A DNA stretch of 64,000 nucleotides from Amoebidium appalachense. Its lineage: Eukaryota > Ichthyosporea. A program made the position numbers and the translations under genes. Each line of letters starts with the position of its first letter. The first letter of the stretch is position 1. Positions 19,851-64,000 of the stretch are shown piece by piece. Below the pieces are notes generated by a model, which had not been told where the DNA came from, made no database searches, and saw only the letters and a list, made by a program, of their open reading frames with translations. The stretch is taken from contig CAVNZM010000013.1 of NCBI GenBank assembly GCA_963693365.1, positions 3,720,001 to 3,784,000 of the forward strand, given 5' to 3'.

Positions 19851-20807
19851 CCCGGCACCTGCGCACATATGTACACACAGTGTCACACACAAAGAGAGGG
19901 GACTCGATAATTTGATAAATACACACACACCAATAAGCACACAAGCGCTAGCACATAGGGGTCACCGCAAGTTGCATATATTTGCATATATTTCGTCAGA
20001 CAAGTTTGGGCCACGCCAGCTAACCAACAAATTTTTAAACACCGATCGATGGGGCAACGGAACTGGTAACACAGAAGATCTTGTGTGTGGCTCAAACTTG
20101 TCTGACTGTCTGCGCAAAGACTGGAGGCTAGCTTGGGGGGGGGGGGGGGGGGGGGGGAGCAATGACGCATATTATTATCAGGAGCTGGGTGGCAAATCCA
20201 CAAGCAAAGACACACTACCAAAAAAAGGCCCTGCAGCTGTTTGAAGAGAAAAAGGCCTTGAAAAGAGACGGAAAAGGGACCCGCGGGAGCTCGATCGAGA
20301 GAGAGAGAGAGGAAAAAAGAACGTAAGACATTCTAAATACAAAGGACCCCCCCCCCCCCCCCCTCGAGCTACCCCCCCCGACCCCCCCCCACTCGGGGGA
20401 CATCGACCCAAGTTGCAGAGGTTCACACCTACACCTTCCCCAAAGGGGGGGGGGGGGGGGGAGAGCGGTTGGCCTCGAAACCTGCAGTACTAGTTGTGCA
20501 TCATGTCCGGATCCCGGGATGATTGCATAGAGATGAATTTATATTAGCACACCTTGCAAGGAGGTGTCACCAGATTTCGAAGAGACGAAGACACTGTAAT
20601 GTTCGGCCAAAATAGGATTGTAGGAAACAGTGACTGTAGGTGCGACGGTTGCGCATGCACATGCATCGTGTTTAACGGACCGTTAAAATTTGTTTTTTAC
20701 CGTGGTAGACCGAGTGTCACGTGTTATATTCAATATACACGTAGGTCTCAGTGTGGATAAGATTATTATGATCCACGTCGCGGTGTCACCGTCCTCACCC
20801 TTCCCCA

Positions 20808-20853
<46 letters not shown>

Positions 20854-21262
20854 AAACAAAAAAAAACGAAGAAAAAGGTAAATGAAACGCATGGCATGTA
20901 CTCTAGATGCACTGTGACGGCCGTATATACTCTCAAACACAGGCTTTACTCAACGACATGGTCAGGCCCTGCCATGCATATTGACCATTACGTCACTGAC
21001 TGTCATAGGTTGCCTTGCAACCACACCTCTACCATATATGGCAAGTACGAACCGTAAACCCTGGATCCATGCTTTAGGGTTCCTATCCGGGAAATTCTGT
21101 AGCAACTGCATGATACTATTGCTAGATATGAACATGTGGAGTCGTGCACAGGTGAAAATTATGGTGGCCAGACTTGTCCTCTAATGAATTTAGAGGTGTA
21201 TGAACACAGACCACTCGGCTGATTTGAACCAACCTTCATACATTCTTTAAGGCACAACTTAC

Positions 21263-21349
<87 letters not shown>

Positions 21350-21643
21350 ACCCCTTTTTCCGGACCCCGCCACCACCACCAGATACACATCAAAAGACAA
21401 ACACCGCAAGAAAAATGATGTGCATAAAAGCGTATGTATACATAAGAAGTGTTCCAATGGCCCGGCAGTGTTAAACATAAAGAATGATAAAACAAAATCC
21501 GCCAACCAGAATTCCTCTACCGGAAACAGCAATCACATTCAGCATCATATAGCCCCTACACCCCCCACACCATACATACATCAGCCACTCATACAACCAG
21601 GTCACATGCAATATCACGTGGCTACCCAGCAACCAGCAACCAA

Positions 21644-37853
<16,210 letters not shown>

Positions 37854-37984
37854 GGCTTATTGCTGTGCGTGTGTGGCGGGAGGGGGGGGGGGGAGGGGGG
37901 GGGGGGAGGACGGGGGGGAGGATGGGGGTGGGGTGGGGTAGGGATGTTCGGAGGGAGAGGGAAAGGGATTGAGGGGGGACGGGG

Positions 37985-38022
<38 letters not shown>

Positions 38023-40833
38023 GGGGGGGGGGGGGGGTACGTTAGTACAAGAACACGAAGCTGAAGATGCGGAAGCCGAAAAAACGATATCTGCTGCTAC
38101 AGACTGGCTTGTGTGTGTATAGATGCAGACATACATGAATGTGAACGCGGTAGAGATATATGTGTGACTATGGGGACATACTCACGTGCACGTACACTGA
38201 AGCACACACACACACACACACTACTCGTAACACCCCAAACCTTATTTCAATTGCACACCTCAGAATCTGGGACATATGCAAACATACACAGGGTGCCCTC
38301 AATAAGTACGACCAACGCAGAGCCAGCACAAAGAGGCACCACTTACTGGCGGAAAAGTATTGTACCAAAACCATGCAGGCAGTTTTGCCATACCCCCCCC
38401 CCCCTCCCCCCCTTCCCCCCGCACCCCCACCCCCAACACACACACACACCTCCACCCCACCCTCCTCTCCAACCAACAAAACTCATACACACACCTCTCC
38501 TCACCGGTCTCCCCAGCCACCACAGCCACAACAGCCACTACTGCAGGCACAGACACAGCCAACCTACCCCCCCCCTCCCCTCCCTTCCCCCCCTCCCCTC
38601 CCCGCTGCAAAATCAACCATTTTGCTAGTTCAGCTGATAAACTGCCCCGATTCAACATCCACGCAGAAGCCCATAAAGAAGCATGTACGAAAACTTTCGG
38701 GGTTAGGAGTGATTGAAGTGCACGACGCCAGAGCTTTCCTAGGTCAGACAGAAACAACACGTACATGGTGAGAGTGATGGACACATGCAAACAAACAAGA
38801 TCGCATACACACATGCAGCAAAAAACTAGTGTATGCAGAAGATGTGCCCACGCACGCCCGCCCGCACGCACGTACGCACGCACGCACGCACGCGCACAGC
38901 ACCTCAAGCAGGCTAGGTGATGGGATCTGTCCGCCCCCTCCCTCACCACACACCCACGGTCAAGTGTATACACAAGTACCTGTATATGAATCGCCGGAAC
39001 CTGGGAGTAAAAATTGAAGGACTTATCGCTGTTCCTTACAACTCCGTAGTGTTCTCATCTACTTCCTCTAGAAAGCTATAGGCACGCATGTGCCATAGAT
39101 GTATGCCGTGACTGGTGAACTCACGTTTTCATGACTATGTTGAAACTGAGTCTCGCGCTTTCTCTACTCTAGCGGCCTAGGGATACTCTGGGGAAACTTT
39201 TCTGACTAAATATTATGTCCAACACAGCTGCACCATGTTCGTATAATGTGCCTGCACGTGCATTTTGTGTGTGCCTGGTCTGTGTGCAGTGCACGTGACA
39301 CACGATCATTCATGTCCGCCGGCGCGATGTCAGGCGGCCGCGGTGAGCAGGCGGGCTGGAGGGCTTATCATGATTCGATCACCAAATTTATTTATAGGTC
39401 AACAACCATCTAAAGGAGCTATACATAGATTTGGCGGGAAGCTTTAGCCAATGGAAAAAGATTGAGAAAAGCTTTATTTGGTAATCGCGCGCTGCCTCAG
39501 TGGCACTGACTTCATGTCATACGGACCTCTTGTTGTGCAACAAAAATTGCCGAATACATGCTAGCAAACAATATTTTTATTTCGAGATGGGCCTCCATCC
39601 TATTTACAATCTACACTCAGAGAATAAACATGATCACGTACGCCAGCTACTTGACAGTGTACACCGAGACCGAGTACTAAGTACTGGTGCTATTTAGATT
39701 GCTGCAAAAATGATCTACCAACCATATTCCGTTATCTATGTCATCCCATCCGTTAGCTAATCAAATAGCTCGAAACTTTTGAATTGTGCGAAAGCCGTTT
39801 ATTATTGGACAGAAGCAAAGCCCGAATCCGACCAGAATTCTGGGCCAGGCCCGTACAGATTGAATGAGGAAAATCGCACATACACATGCAAAGCATATAC
39901 TCTTGCACTATAAAAATTCATAGGATTTGAATTGCAGTTATATCCACCTGTCTGTATGCAAATGGCTATACAATAGTGTAACAAATACCGCCGAACATGT
40001 ACAGCAGCTGGTAGGATTTGATCAGCCACCGGATCATGTTCCTGCAGTGCCCATTTGCCTGCGGATTTCACACCTAGGGCCGGCATCAGGGAGAAAAACT
40101 ATTGATATGTTTCTCTATGGTTGAAAGAGGATATAAAGAACCTATAACTTGCCTGTTTAATGGCTAACCAAAGCTATTTATCGCAGCATTATCGGTTATT
40201 ATCGGGGTGCTTGCTCGTGCATGTGACATCACGAACGGGTTGTGGGATTGGGTGGTAGTAGCCAGAAACGTCTCGAGACTTTTATCGACCCATCGGCCAT
40301 TACTTTACGGGTACCTACACCTATATAAGGCCTCGTGGGTGGCCATATCGATAATGGTAGCCTAGGCTTATAGTCTCTTCGACAGCGAACTTGTTATGCA
40401 TCATAATATTCAGTACTAGCTTGGTGTGAATCTCGCGAAACTCCGTGCTGGTGACAAAGCTCCTTAATTAGCGCTCATATACTTGTACACTTATGACATT
40501 AATGTTTTTCTAAGCTTGCAAAATGGTAACGAGTATACTATCAGCATACTGTATTGCTTTAGTGTTCATTCGAGTAAATCTACAGTGGGAGATTGGACGG
40601 GATATTTCTTCTTTATTTTGTTGTTTTATTATAGCATTCTGCACAACCCATAGATAGCAACATCATGTCAGTCGTATGTGGCACAGATTTTGAATTTGAA
40701 TGAATATCAGACACACGCACTGTGACAAACACTACATATTTACTACGGCCATTTACTACGGTCCGAAGTTGTTTGAACCCTTTCACATGAACTCCGTACT
40801 CGACATCTGGGGTGACGTTTGGAGGCCTCAAAA
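37854..40833. other. Intergenic 5' region between UTP14 (-) and the transporter (+)
   Basis: Begins with G-rich runs (37872-38037) and (AC)-rich sequence, then ordinary sequence from 38960 to 40833. It should contain both promoters. No coding sequence is supported; short open frames here lack splice or protein evidence. Confidence 0.55.
40322..40329 (+). promoter_or_regulatory. TATA-box-like TATATAAG upstream of the transporter
   Basis: Lies about 505 bp before the transporter ATG in an otherwise unique stretch. It would give a long 5' leader. Not proven. Confidence 0.3.
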
Positions 40834-40887
40834 ATGGCTGGGTAAGTACCATGGCTTGACAATTCTTTTCCTTCATCGACTTTCCTT

Positions 40888-40924
<37 letters not shown>

Positions 40925-40986
40925 CCCTCCCCCAATTACCAACCCCCCTCCCCCAAACCCCCCCCCCCCTCCCCCCCCCCCCTATC

Positions 40987-41056
<70 letters not shown>

Positions 41057-41208
41057 ACCACCACCCTCACCACCAACACCCCCACCACCACCACCACCAC
41101 CACCACCACCACCACTGACACCCCAACCAACGGTTACCACCACCACCCCCACCCCCTATCCCGTTTTCGTTCTTGTTTGTTTGTTGGTTTTGTGGTTTTT
41201 TTTTTTTT

Positions 41209-41239
<31 letters not shown>

Positions 41240-41362
41240 GGGGGGTAGGAGTTTGAAGGTTCAGGAGGAATTCGGGGGTACTTAGACCCACATTTACGTT
41301 ATTAATCACCATGGGGGGTGGAGGTGGCAGGGAGGCCTAGGGTGAGGGGGGGAGGGGTGAGT

Positions 41363-41398
<36 letters not shown>

Positions 41399-42394
41399 CG
41401 TGGGCACAAAACTCGCCTTAGATTTTATGCCTGGGATTGCCACAATTAAACGTGCAATTTCGGGGGGGTCCATATAGGTGGCAGCTATATTTCACGCTGG
41501 CCGTTTTGGTTCTCGAGGTGGCGGCATTTGCCAGCAACCGCGTCCGATTGGACGTCACGGTGCTTTTGGGGTCCTATGCGCTGGTAATTGCGAAAATTGT
41601 CAGCGCAAAAGAAGCGCTGGCCGGATTTGGGGACACCACCACACTTATGATCACTAGCACGTTTGTGCTGGGTATGGGCATACAAAATTCAGGTGTGGCG
41701 GACGAAATTGCAATGGTGCTCAAGAGGGGAACCCTGGGCAAGCAGTGGCTGTTTATGCTCGAGCTGATGCTGATTTCGGCCGGCCTGTCTGCTTTCATGG
41801 TGGGTATTTCCCTGCCACAGCAACTCGGTCCATCTTGTGCCATTTGCTCCCCCCCCCCCCCCCCCCCCCGGTCCCTCCCAACCCTCCCCCCCCCCCCCCC
41901 AAAAAAAAAAAGGGGGCATCATTCCTTGCCCTCCCTTTTATTATCACTCGTGTGTTTCAGACTCTTTTGTTTGCTTGAGAAGAGACAATCCCCCCCACCC
42001 CCCCCCCCACCCCCACCCCACCCCACCGCACCAACTTTTCCCCCTTGCTAGGCATTCTTTCTTGCAATTATTGGAAAGACATTTTCGACCCACGGATCCT
42101 GCCTCCCCCCCCCCCCCCCCAAAAAAAAACAAAAAAAACAAAAACAAAAAACAAACAAGTCATGCTCTTCCCTCCCTCCCACCCCCTCGTCCTCCTCCTC
42201 CCTCCTCCTCCTCTCTCTCTCTCGGGCAAAATGTAACAGTCTTTCTGTCTCTTCCCCTGGGCACTCCGCCCCTTTCCCGTCCAACACAAACAACACTAAC
42301 GCCCAATAAAAACACACACAGTATCGACACAAACAAAAACAGGTACACACACACACACACACACATACACACACACACAGATGCGTACACACAG

Positions 42395-42453
<59 letters not shown>

Positions 42454-44382
42454 CACACTCGCCCTCCGACTTCCCCGTCCCCACCTTTCCTTCCACCCAC
42501 ACACACCTCTACACCCCCCCCCCCCCCCCACACACACACACCCTTCCTCCCTCCCCCTCCACCCCCCTCCTACCGCCCTCACCCCTCCCCGGCCCGCCCG
42601 CCCCCCCTCCCCCTCCCTCACTCCACCCCTTCCACTCCCACCCTTCCCGCCCCACTCTCCCCTCCCTCCCTCCCCTTCTCCCCCCCCCTCCTCTCCGCCT
42701 CCCCCCCACACACACACAACAGTCCAACACAGGCACAGTCGCAATCATGCTCCCCATAGCCCTCTCTACCATTAAAGAATGCGGTTGGAACAGAAGACCC
42801 TTCCTTATGGCTTTGGGTTTCGCCTCCTCTCTCGGCGGCTGCCTTACGGTTATTGGTACACCGCCAAATATGGTAGTCAACGATTATCTCTTCCAAAACA
42901 CCGGCAAGGGACTTTCCTTTTTTGGGTTCACCCCCATAGGTATCATCTGCTTGGTGATTGGCGTGGGTTACATGTGCACGGTCGGATGGTGGATTTTGGA
43001 GTGGACGGACCCCGCACGCAAGAATAAAAAACCCCCTGCCGTTGGGACAAGCGTCGAATCGGATGTTCACGCCCACATGGAAACGATTGTGCCGGTTGCT
43101 AAGGGGGACAGCCAGTTGTCTTTTTTGGCAATGAAGGCGACGGAGGAAGGTCTGAGGGGATGTGTGGGAAAAGATTCAGCCGTGCCAGCCAATGAAACGG
43201 AAACACGGCTTCTGGTAGCTTCCATCACAAAAGGGGGTAAGTTCTGCGGGATGCGGTTCTGCGACCTCGGGTTGCATTCCAAGTACGCTGTCACCGTATT
43301 GGCTGTTGCTAAGGCTGACGGCACCGTGCAACCAATCAATTTCCTCGCTCCTATGGCCATCGGCGACTGTCTTTATCTGCGGGGATCAGGAAGGGATCTG
43401 GGGAGATTCGAAACGGCCTGCGGGGGGGATGTGCGGGTAGTGCACCGTGCAGACGCACCAATCAACGGGTTCCTTTTTGTCCCCAAAGACCCATCGCACG
43501 TCCCCACAGAGCTCGCCATCCGACAAATTTCCTTTTCGAGCACGGAGGGATGCGAGTGTCCACCCCAATACACTTACCTCATGTCCCCAAAACAGGTCGC
43601 GGTGGCGCAGGCATACGGGCGGGTGTACGGGAGCGGTTCTTTAAACTCGTTAAAGCAGCTCACGTTGAGCGCGTATTTTGCGACGTTGTGCATGGTTCTA
43701 GTTGTAGTTTTTATGTTTTTTGAGAAGGTGGTGCCAAACGTGACGGTGATGATGATTGGTGCAACGCTCATGTGCATGCTGGGCTGCATGAGTGCATACG
43801 ATGCCTATAAGGCTATTCACTGGGAGAGTGTCGTCTTGATTGCCGTACGTATCCTTCACCCCCCCCTCCCCCCCCCCCCCTCCCGCTCCCCCGCAACCCC
43901 CCCCCCCCCCCCACACACACACACACCCCTCCCTTCCCCCTCCTCCCCCCCTCTCGCCAGGCCCCAACCACTGTCACTTAGCGTGTACACAGACACGTAC
44001 CCTCCCCCTTTCCTCCCCCTCCCTCTCCCCCCCCCGCCCCCTCTCCCTCCCCTCCTCCTTCGCGGAACCCAACCACTACCACTTCACCTGCACACACACA
44101 CACCAATAACGTGCTTGCCCATAGCACACATCTGGTATACCTCTGCTTGTGGGTACCCTCTCAAATTGCCACGGAAACAAAGGCAAACACGTTCAACCAT
44201 CCCGCCCGGGCCTCTCTCCCCCCCCCCCCCCCCTCCCCCCCAGCGCCTTCCCCCCCTTCTACCCCTCCCCCGCGCCTGTGGGCCACACACATCAAAGCAT
44301 GCCGATCACGAAATTCATTACATATTATCAGACTACGGAATGCAGCCACCTATATAAAATGCCCCCCCTCCCCCCTCCCCCC

Positions 44383-44414
<32 letters not shown>

Positions 44415-45033
44415 ACACACCTCCTTCCCCCTCCCCCCCCTCACTTGAGTGGTCTGCCCCACCCATCCAACATTCACAACAACACAACTTAAAGTACAAC
44501 CTGCCACACCATTAAAAATTTATAAAACTAACGCCCCATTCCTATTGGCAGGGCATGATACGGGAAAGTACAACCTGCCACACATTTAAAGATTTATAAG
44601 ACTAACGCCCCATTCCCATTGGCAGGGCATGATCCCCATGTCCACGGCGCTGCAGCAGACGGGAGCAATCGACGCCGTCGTGAGCGCTCTGGGGGACCTC
44701 GGGCAGACGACCTCCCCCCTCGTAGTTCTCACAGTCCTCTTTGTTATAGCGACTTTCCTCACTCAAGTCATATCAAACACAGCCACCGCCATCCTAATCG
44801 CACCCGTCGCGCAATGCGCCGTCTCCCTAGACGTCTCCCCTACACCATTTTTGGTTGGGTTAGCGGTCGCAGCTAGTTGCGCTTTCATGACTCCCGTGGG
44901 GAGCCCTACTAATGTGTTGGTGATGGCACCCGGAGGCTACAGTTTTATGGATTATGTGGTGACGGGTAGTATCATGCAGGTGTTGCTGTTTGGCGTGTGT
45001 GTGGCGTTGATTCCCGTGATCTACCCGTTCTAG
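40834..45033 (+). CDS. SLC13/DASS-type anion transporter with central RCK_C-like domain, 4 exons
   Basis: Exons: 40834-40841 (ATG GCT GG), 41478-41799, 42723-43844, 44626-45033 (stop TAG); phases join, total 619 residues. The start is chosen because the ATG follows an in-frame TGA, is followed at once by a consensus gtaagt donor, and its phase fits the tatag acceptor at 41476-41477. The two repeat halves each carry the substrate/Na+-site hairpin motif: SNTGTVAIMLP at about 111 and SNTATAILIAP at about 534, with partner loops GTPPN (155-159) and TPVGSPTN (573-580). Between them, around 270-345, lies a soluble segment resembling one TrkA_C/RCK_C domain (NETETRLLVASITKGGKF...GDCLYLRGSGRDL). That architecture is known from the sodium/sulfate transporter-like branch of the DASS superfamily, so sulfate or another divalent anion is the likely substrate, by inference. 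About 10 membrane segments are expected. Exon 4 has a duplicated acceptor upstream and a decayed copy downstream. Confidence 0.92.
44491..44633 (+). repeat. 74-bp tandem duplication of branch point plus acceptor before transporter exon 4
   Basis: 44491-44559 and 44565-44633 both contain aaagtacaacctgccacac, actaacgccccattcc and ttggcagggcatgat. The second copy supplies the functional acceptor at 44625/44626. Use of the first would add codons and reach a stop (TAA) at about 44597. Confidence 0.9.
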
Positions 45034-45069
45034 CTTGTGATTGGTTGGGTGTTGTGTGTGGGCATAGTA

Positions 45070-45200
45070 TTGGTGATGGTGCGCGGGGGCTATAGTTTTG
45101 TGGATTATGTGACAGGTAGCATAATGCAGGTGTTGTTGCTTTTTAGAGTGTGCGTTATTCCCGCGATCTACCAGTTCCAGTTTACGATTGGTTGGATGAT
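45070..45200 (+). pseudogene. Decayed duplicate of the transporter's terminal exon end
   Basis: Matches 44917-45055 with an offset of about 153 bp: ttggtgatgg, ggctatagtttt, ggattatgtg, agcataatgcaggtgttg, attcccg, gatctacc and gattggttgg recur in order. Small deletions break the frame, so it cannot encode the C terminus. Confidence 0.8.
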
Positions 45201-45291
45201 CTAATTGGGCACGTGGCATGTGTGGCATGTGTGACCTAATCGGCTTGTTGTATGTACTTGTGGCCCTCTCCAACGTTAAAATTATCGACTT

Positions 45292-45322
<31 letters not shown>

Positions 45323-46144
45323 GGGGGGGAGAGGGGGGAAGGGGGGGGGGGGGGGGGGGGGGGGGGGAGGGGGGGAGGGGGGAGGGGGTTTTTGGTATCG
45401 CTGTTTAGGTCGTAACGAATCAGGTTCTTGAGTGGCCAAATCATCACGATCTTAAAGAAAGGTCTTACTAGCCCATGGCCAGCATTTAAACCTATCTATT
45501 TTATAATTTGAAATTCAGGTCGTACTGGACCAATCGTAGAAGGTAAAATTTTCAAATTTTGTACTAAAGATTTACTGGAAACGGTTTAACGGACGCTTTA
45601 GTCTTTGACTTCGGTCTTTACTAGGTGGGTTTGTTTAATTTCATCTAATATACTCTTTAAGAGTGTATCAATAAAGTCACAGTAAAAGAATCCCGAACGA
45701 GTGTGGTCGCCGTCAGGATGATTTTCTCGGGGGTTTTTTTTTTTTTTTTTTTTTTTTTGGTTCCCCCCTTTTTTATTTTCTCAACTTTTACCGTGTTTGA
45801 GTTATTTTTTTTTTTATTTTTTTTAAACTTTACATTTACTTCTTTCATATCCATTACCACACGAGAGGTCGAAGCAGACTCACTTGAAGTGTACAGAGGC
45901 TATGGGAATAAAGATCATGCATGACAGTCGATGCCGATGCAATAAGGGAAGCAGGTAAGTATGTCTGCAATCACTGGCCAAATCCGCTGAGTCAAGGCCT
46001 CCCCCCCTAATCCCTCCTCTCCCTCCCCTCCCCACCCCCTTCCCCACCCACGAAGGCACGCCCACATACACATCGTGACGGGCAAAACGTTTAGGTTTCG
46101 AACGTCTAGGTACCATGCACTCCTCCCGCACTTTTCCCTTAGAC

Positions 46145-46178
<34 letters not shown>

Positions 46179-46180
46179 AG

Positions 46181-46263
<83 letters not shown>

Positions 46264-46284
46264 TCTCCCTTGTTGCATAAACTA

Positions 46285-47473
<1,189 letters not shown>

Positions 47474-48083
47474 TGTGCATTTGTCTATTTGTGTGTGTTT
47501 GTGTGTGTGTGTGTGTTGGTGTGTGTGTGTGTCTGTTGTGCGTGCACGCGCCCGCGTTTGTGTGAGCGTGCAGGCACATATGCATGTACATACATATCGT
47601 TCTACACGAATTCCTCTCGTTATGGGTATGTGTGAACCATTCACGCAGCCTATAAATCTCGCCACATTCCCACAACTGACTGGTGGCTTCCGTTGTTAAA
47701 AAATCTAATTTCAATTTCAAGCCCAAGACTCATACGATGTCAACACCTAGATCAGACAGAGAAAGAAAAGGCGAGATAGGTGGGCAAGGCTCTCGGGGGG
47801 AGAGGGGGTGGAATGGTGGTGGTGACGGTGGCGACGAGGTGGTGGTGATGGGGCAGCGGGAAAAGGGGGGGGGGGGGGGGGGGGGGAAGACGGGACCAAG
47901 CGAAAAAACACAGTTGACATTTGGAACAAAAAACACTTCTGGGTTAACAAAAGCAAGCCAACAAACTTTGAAATCGACCCTTAATATGTATATATATATA
48001 TATATATATTTATAAAACAATGTAATCAGAACAATCAACTTTAAAATACAAGATAAAAACCGAATCTCTGTACGATGCATTCG

Positions 48084-63403
<15,320 letters not shown>

Positions 63404-63463
63404 CTGGATAGGGGGGAGAAAGGAAGTTATGGGTTGGTGGTTGACAGTTTTTTTTTTTTTTTT

Positions 63464-63532
<69 letters not shown>

Positions 63533-63540
63533 GGGGGGGG

Positions 63541-63808
63541 GATGTATGCGTTAGAGGGTTGGAGATATGGAGGAGACAACAAAGAGCAAAAAACAAAACG
63601 TCACAAGCGTGGGAAGTCCAAAAACAAGACAATTAAACGTTCAGGCAGAAGACACTTGAACGGAGCCCATCATCAGGGGGGTTTCTATGCCTCCCCAGAA
63701 GCATGGGTTCCGACTCTTTAACCTCTCACGCGTAGTTCCCAACCCATACTTTGTTTCAACAGCAATAGACGAGTCCACCCGTCTTGGCCAAAGACGAGCA
63801 GGGTTGGG
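63541..63808 (-). mobile_element. Related repeat, third subtype, full length, upstream of the first XPO6 exon seen
   Basis: Starts after T and G runs with gcgttagagggttggag and ends with the same kind of hairpin as the reference copy, cgtctt-ggcca-aagacg, then gagcagggtt. The body differs from the first subtype but keeps gcccatc, atcagg and the terminal hairpin. Confidence 0.8.
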
Positions 63809-63817
63809 GGGGTAGAA

Positions 63818-63882
63818 TGATAAGTCGACCGCGAGCCACATAAGTGGCTCATTTCAGTCGAAATAGCCACAAAAGTGGCTCG
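63818..63882. repeat. Two neighbouring perfect hairpins
   Basis: gagccac-ataa-gtggctc and agccac-aaaa-gtggct lie about 17 bp apart, sharing the stem sequence with different loops. Confidence 0.75.
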
Positions 63883-64000
63883 CTCCGGACGACCACCCCT
63901 ACACCTTAGTGGTCGAGAGTCGCGCGCGCTTTCTTGGTATGCCCAATTAGCTGCTGAAGTTTTCTGCTTTTTTCGTCTCTGGACCAAGGTGATTGGTATA

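Larger units (their letters stand above)
18402..21643. other. Region between two convergent genes
   Basis: Downstream of the small membrane-protein gene (+) and of UTP14 (-). Contains (AC)n with (GC)n at 18610-18682, C and G runs at 19170-19193 and 20138-20158, and a (CA)n at 21281-21348 next to a C run. No coding sequence is supported. Confidence 0.55.

Noticed and set aside
41437-41477. Transporter start at a TTG codon within the exon 2 frame
   Set aside because: No ATG there; the segment reads through the tatag acceptor, and the upstream ATG GCT GG micro-exon fits in phase.

Overview
This is nuclear DNA of a eukaryote. Every protein gene I can support is split by many GT-AG introns, and the introns are filled with (GT)n/(AC)n, (CT)n and G/C homopolymer tracts, so most long open frames here are microsatellite artefacts. 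Lineage cannot be fixed from the sequence. The intron density, the DASS-type transporter with an RCK_C-like insert, and a clear exportin-6 homologue suggest a protist, perhaps on the animal/amoebozoan side; that is a guess.

Layout. 1-8846: no certain gene. It holds a 1,413-bp element with perfect 31-bp terminal inverted repeats and 5-bp target duplications (1791-3203), which carries a small membrane-protein-like frame, plus foldbacks and long low-complexity blocks. 8847-15866 (-): complete six-exon PP1-type Ser/Thr phosphatase catalytic subunit. 15867-17958: spacer with a possible divergent first exon and a 49-bp foldback insertion. 17959-18401 (+): small basic membrane protein of unknown function, probably with a homopolymer indel. 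21644-37853 (-): UTP14, 21 exons, U3 snoRNP / small-subunit processome factor. 37854-40833: intergenic, shared 5' side of UTP14 and the transporter. 40834-45033 (+): SLC13/DASS-type carrier, four exons, the first only 8 nt. 45034-48083: decayed duplications of neighbouring exons. 48084-63403 (-): 3' part of exportin-6 (20 exons seen, 5' end beyond the window).

The genes do unrelated jobs (phosphatase signalling, ribosome biogenesis, anion transport, nuclear export of profilin-actin) and show no operon-like logic. The shared theme is the introns. (1) A dispersed ~270-bp repeat ending in a homopolymer C tail occurs at least 14 times, always inside introns of the three minus-strand genes and always in one orientation. 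(2) Splice donors repeatedly merge into sense-strand (GT)n and acceptors into sense-strand (AC)nAG. (3) At least six exon boundaries, with their splice sites, have been locally duplicated. Together these look like intron growth that starts at splice sites, plus a retroposon with an unusual C tail. I regard this as the window's most novel content.
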